A stretch of 64,000 nucleotides of DNA from Parascedosporium putredinis. Taxonomy: Eukaryota > Ascomycota > Sordariomycetes > Microascales > Microascaceae. Positions 62,304 through 64,000 of this stretch are shown piece by piece. The position numbers and the translations under genes are program-made. Where the stretch lies: the NCBI GenBank assembly GCA_949357655.1, contig CASHTG010000002.1, forward strand, positions 248,001 to 312,000, in the 5' to 3' direction. Under the pieces are notes generated by a model. That model searched no databases, was not told the DNA's origin, and saw nothing but the letters and a program-made list of their open reading frames with translations. How positions within the stretch are numbered: position 1 is the stretch's first letter; the number at the start of each line of letters is the position of its first letter.

Positions 62304-64000
62304 ATGGCATCGAGGTGGCCTCGCCTTTTGGCGTTCCTCGTCTGCCTTTTCCTATGTCTTCAGCTCACAGATGCACGCCGGTCCGATCTCGTTCGGAGGC
62401 AACAAGATGCTTCGCCCGAACGCACACAAGCCCTTACGACAGAAGCGCCAGCCGTAGAACCCACGGGTGCGGCTACAGGAGACCCCGAGGAGGATGAGAA
62501 GCCTACTAGGACTACTACGTCGTCGAGGTCAGCGACAACCTCTGTCGAGACATCGGTGCCAACCATGATAGACGACGACAGCGTCGACCAGGGCGACGAC
62601 GATGTCTTTGGTAGTAAGTAAAAGCGTTGGTAGTGAAGTAGCCCACCGCACCAGCTAACCACATCTTTACTCCAAAGCTCCTATCCCCGAGGGCGAGTTA
62701 CCGCTTCCGCCGAGAATCACTCCCGCATATGGTCTTGCGGGAGTTCTTCTCCTCATCTCTGGTCTGGTGCTTGCCACAATCGGTATCAAGAACAAGTGGC
62801 TGCAGACTTTCTTATCCGTGACCTTTCTCGGCAACCTCGCCACCACCGTGCTCATCATCTATGTCATGTCAGTGCCTGTCAGTGACGCCATTCAAGGCGC
62901 ATATCTCGTCGCCGTCGTCCTGACGGGCGTCATCCTCGGTGCCGGCGCCACCATCTTCAAAGAGCTCACGGAAGGTCTCGGCTGCATCCTCGGCGGCTTT
63001 TGCGTGGCCATGTGGATCCTCACCCTCGTTCCCGGTGGGTTGCTGCCGCAGGTCATCCCCAAGGTAGCCTTCATCGCTGCCCTGTCCGTGGGATCGTTCG
63101 GTCTCTATCTGAGCCACTACACCCGCGATTACTCCCACATCTTCCTTCTCGCCTTCTCCGGCGCCACCTTCGCGGTGCTCGGCCTCGACTGCTTCAGCCG
63201 AGCGGGTCTCAAAGAGTTCTGGGCCTACGTATGGAGTCTCAACGACGACTTGTTCCCGTTTAACGCCGAAACGTACCCCGTCACCAAGGGTATCCGCGTC
63301 GAGGCGGCCGCCATCGTCATCATCGCCGCCGTCGGCATGATCTCCCAACTCAAACTGTGGCGCGTGATTCAAGAGCGCCGCGCCAAAAGGCCGCCGAGAA
63401 GGCCGAAGACGAGCGTAATCTCCAAGCCGAAGAAGAGGAAATCGGCCGACAGGTCGAGGCCGCCACCGCGCGGGACAGGAGGGCTTGGGAGCGCGTCTAC
63501 GGAGACGGCGACGGCCAGACTGTCGGCTCTAGCCGCTCAAGCTCGCGCGAACTCGAAAACGAGAAAGAGATGCACGTCACCACCACCACGGCGGCGGTGC
63601 CCATCTCCTCGAGCTCTTCCGAAATCGCTGCCGGCGAGGGCGAGACCCCGAAGTCCCACCCAAGTCGCCCACGCCGCCGCCGCCTCAACCCCTGATGACG
63701 GTCGAGGAGGGCGACGCCGCCAAGGTGACCGTGCGCGTCATCCCCGAGGCGTATCCCGCCCCGATCGAGGCGCCGTTCGAGACGCCGAGGAGATGGCCTG
63801 GGCCCCGAGCACAGGGGCGCAGGTCGCAACCCCTCCCGTCAGGGATAGCTCCGTCCGCGCTTCCCGCGCCATGATGATGACCCCGCAGCCGGACGTCGTA
63901 CCCCTCCCGTTCCAGGTGACCGAAGAAGAGGCCGCCGCCGAGAACGAAGCGGACCGCCACACCGCGGGCGATGCCCGTTCGTCGATTGCCGGCACTTTTG
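62304..64000 (+). CDS. TM7S3/TM198-like seven-TM membrane protein (truncated by window end)
   Basis: Exon 1 is 62304-62613; exon 2 starts at 62678 and runs off the window. The signal peptide is MASRWPRLLAFLVCLFLCLQLTDA. A Thr/Ser/Asp-rich lumenal or extracellular segment and GELPLPPRITPAYG follow. Seven hydrophobic helices then lie between about 62715 and 63360, matching the TM7S3/TM198-like (DUF4203-type) domain. After the last helix (MISQLKLWRVIQERR) comes a charged helical and disordered cytoplasmic tail. Three bases are missing: in the A run 63386-63389, the C run near 63643-63646 and the CC near 63773. Function is unknown; such proteins are found in secretory-pathway or plasma membranes. 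The stop lies beyond position 64000. Confidence 0.85.

Overview
The window is nuclear DNA from a filamentous ascomycete, most likely a sordariomycete. It has short GT-AG introns (about 60-160 nt) with branch sites, CT-rich promoters and introns, and fungal-type proteins: a Zn(II)2Cys6 regulator, a fused THI6 enzyme, ERF4 and a STE3-type pheromone receptor. It also carries a dispersed single 5S rRNA gene, as in Neurospora. The exact genus cannot be read from the sequence.

Layout. Plus strand: isoamyl-acetate-type GDSL esterase (0.8-1.8 kb) and a conserved fungal protein of unknown role (4.0-6.0 kb). Minus strand: isochorismatase-family hydrolase (7.1-7.9), THI6 thiamine enzyme (10.0-12.2), secreted GH30 glycosidase (13.1-14.9), Zn2Cys6 transcription factor (17.7-20.4), mitochondrial 5-aminolevulinate synthase (22.9-24.9) and a very large SNF2/ARIP4-like remodeller (28.1-34.5). 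Then come glutathione synthetase (+, 36.4-38.0), mitochondrial single-stranded DNA-binding protein (-, 38.4-39.0), STE3-like receptor (+, 42.4-44.1) and ERF4 palmitoyltransferase subunit (-, 45.1-47.7). A gene-poor stretch of about 14.6 kb holds one 5S rRNA gene and a decayed coding relic. The window ends inside a seven-TM TM7S3/TM198-like membrane protein (+, from 62.3 kb).

These are mostly housekeeping or signalling genes with no shared pathway; I see no biosynthetic cluster, CRISPR, or recognisable intact transposon. The main property of the DNA itself is that nearly every conserved gene is broken by small frame shifts. Almost all are repaired by adding one base, usually to a G/C or A/T run of 3-5. 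With those bases added, total exon length of each complete gene becomes a multiple of three. I count about 41 missing bases in roughly 25 kb of coding sequence. This points to uncorrected homopolymer undercalls in the assembly, not to pseudogenes, and it hides genes from simple ORF searches. I therefore annotate whole loci with exon structure instead of fragments.

I found no convincing new biological system. The best leads are the reconstruction of the remodeller as a single protein of about 1,900 residues with an unfamiliar C-terminal half, the 5S gene, and an unidentified decayed reading frame near 53.4-54.7 kb.
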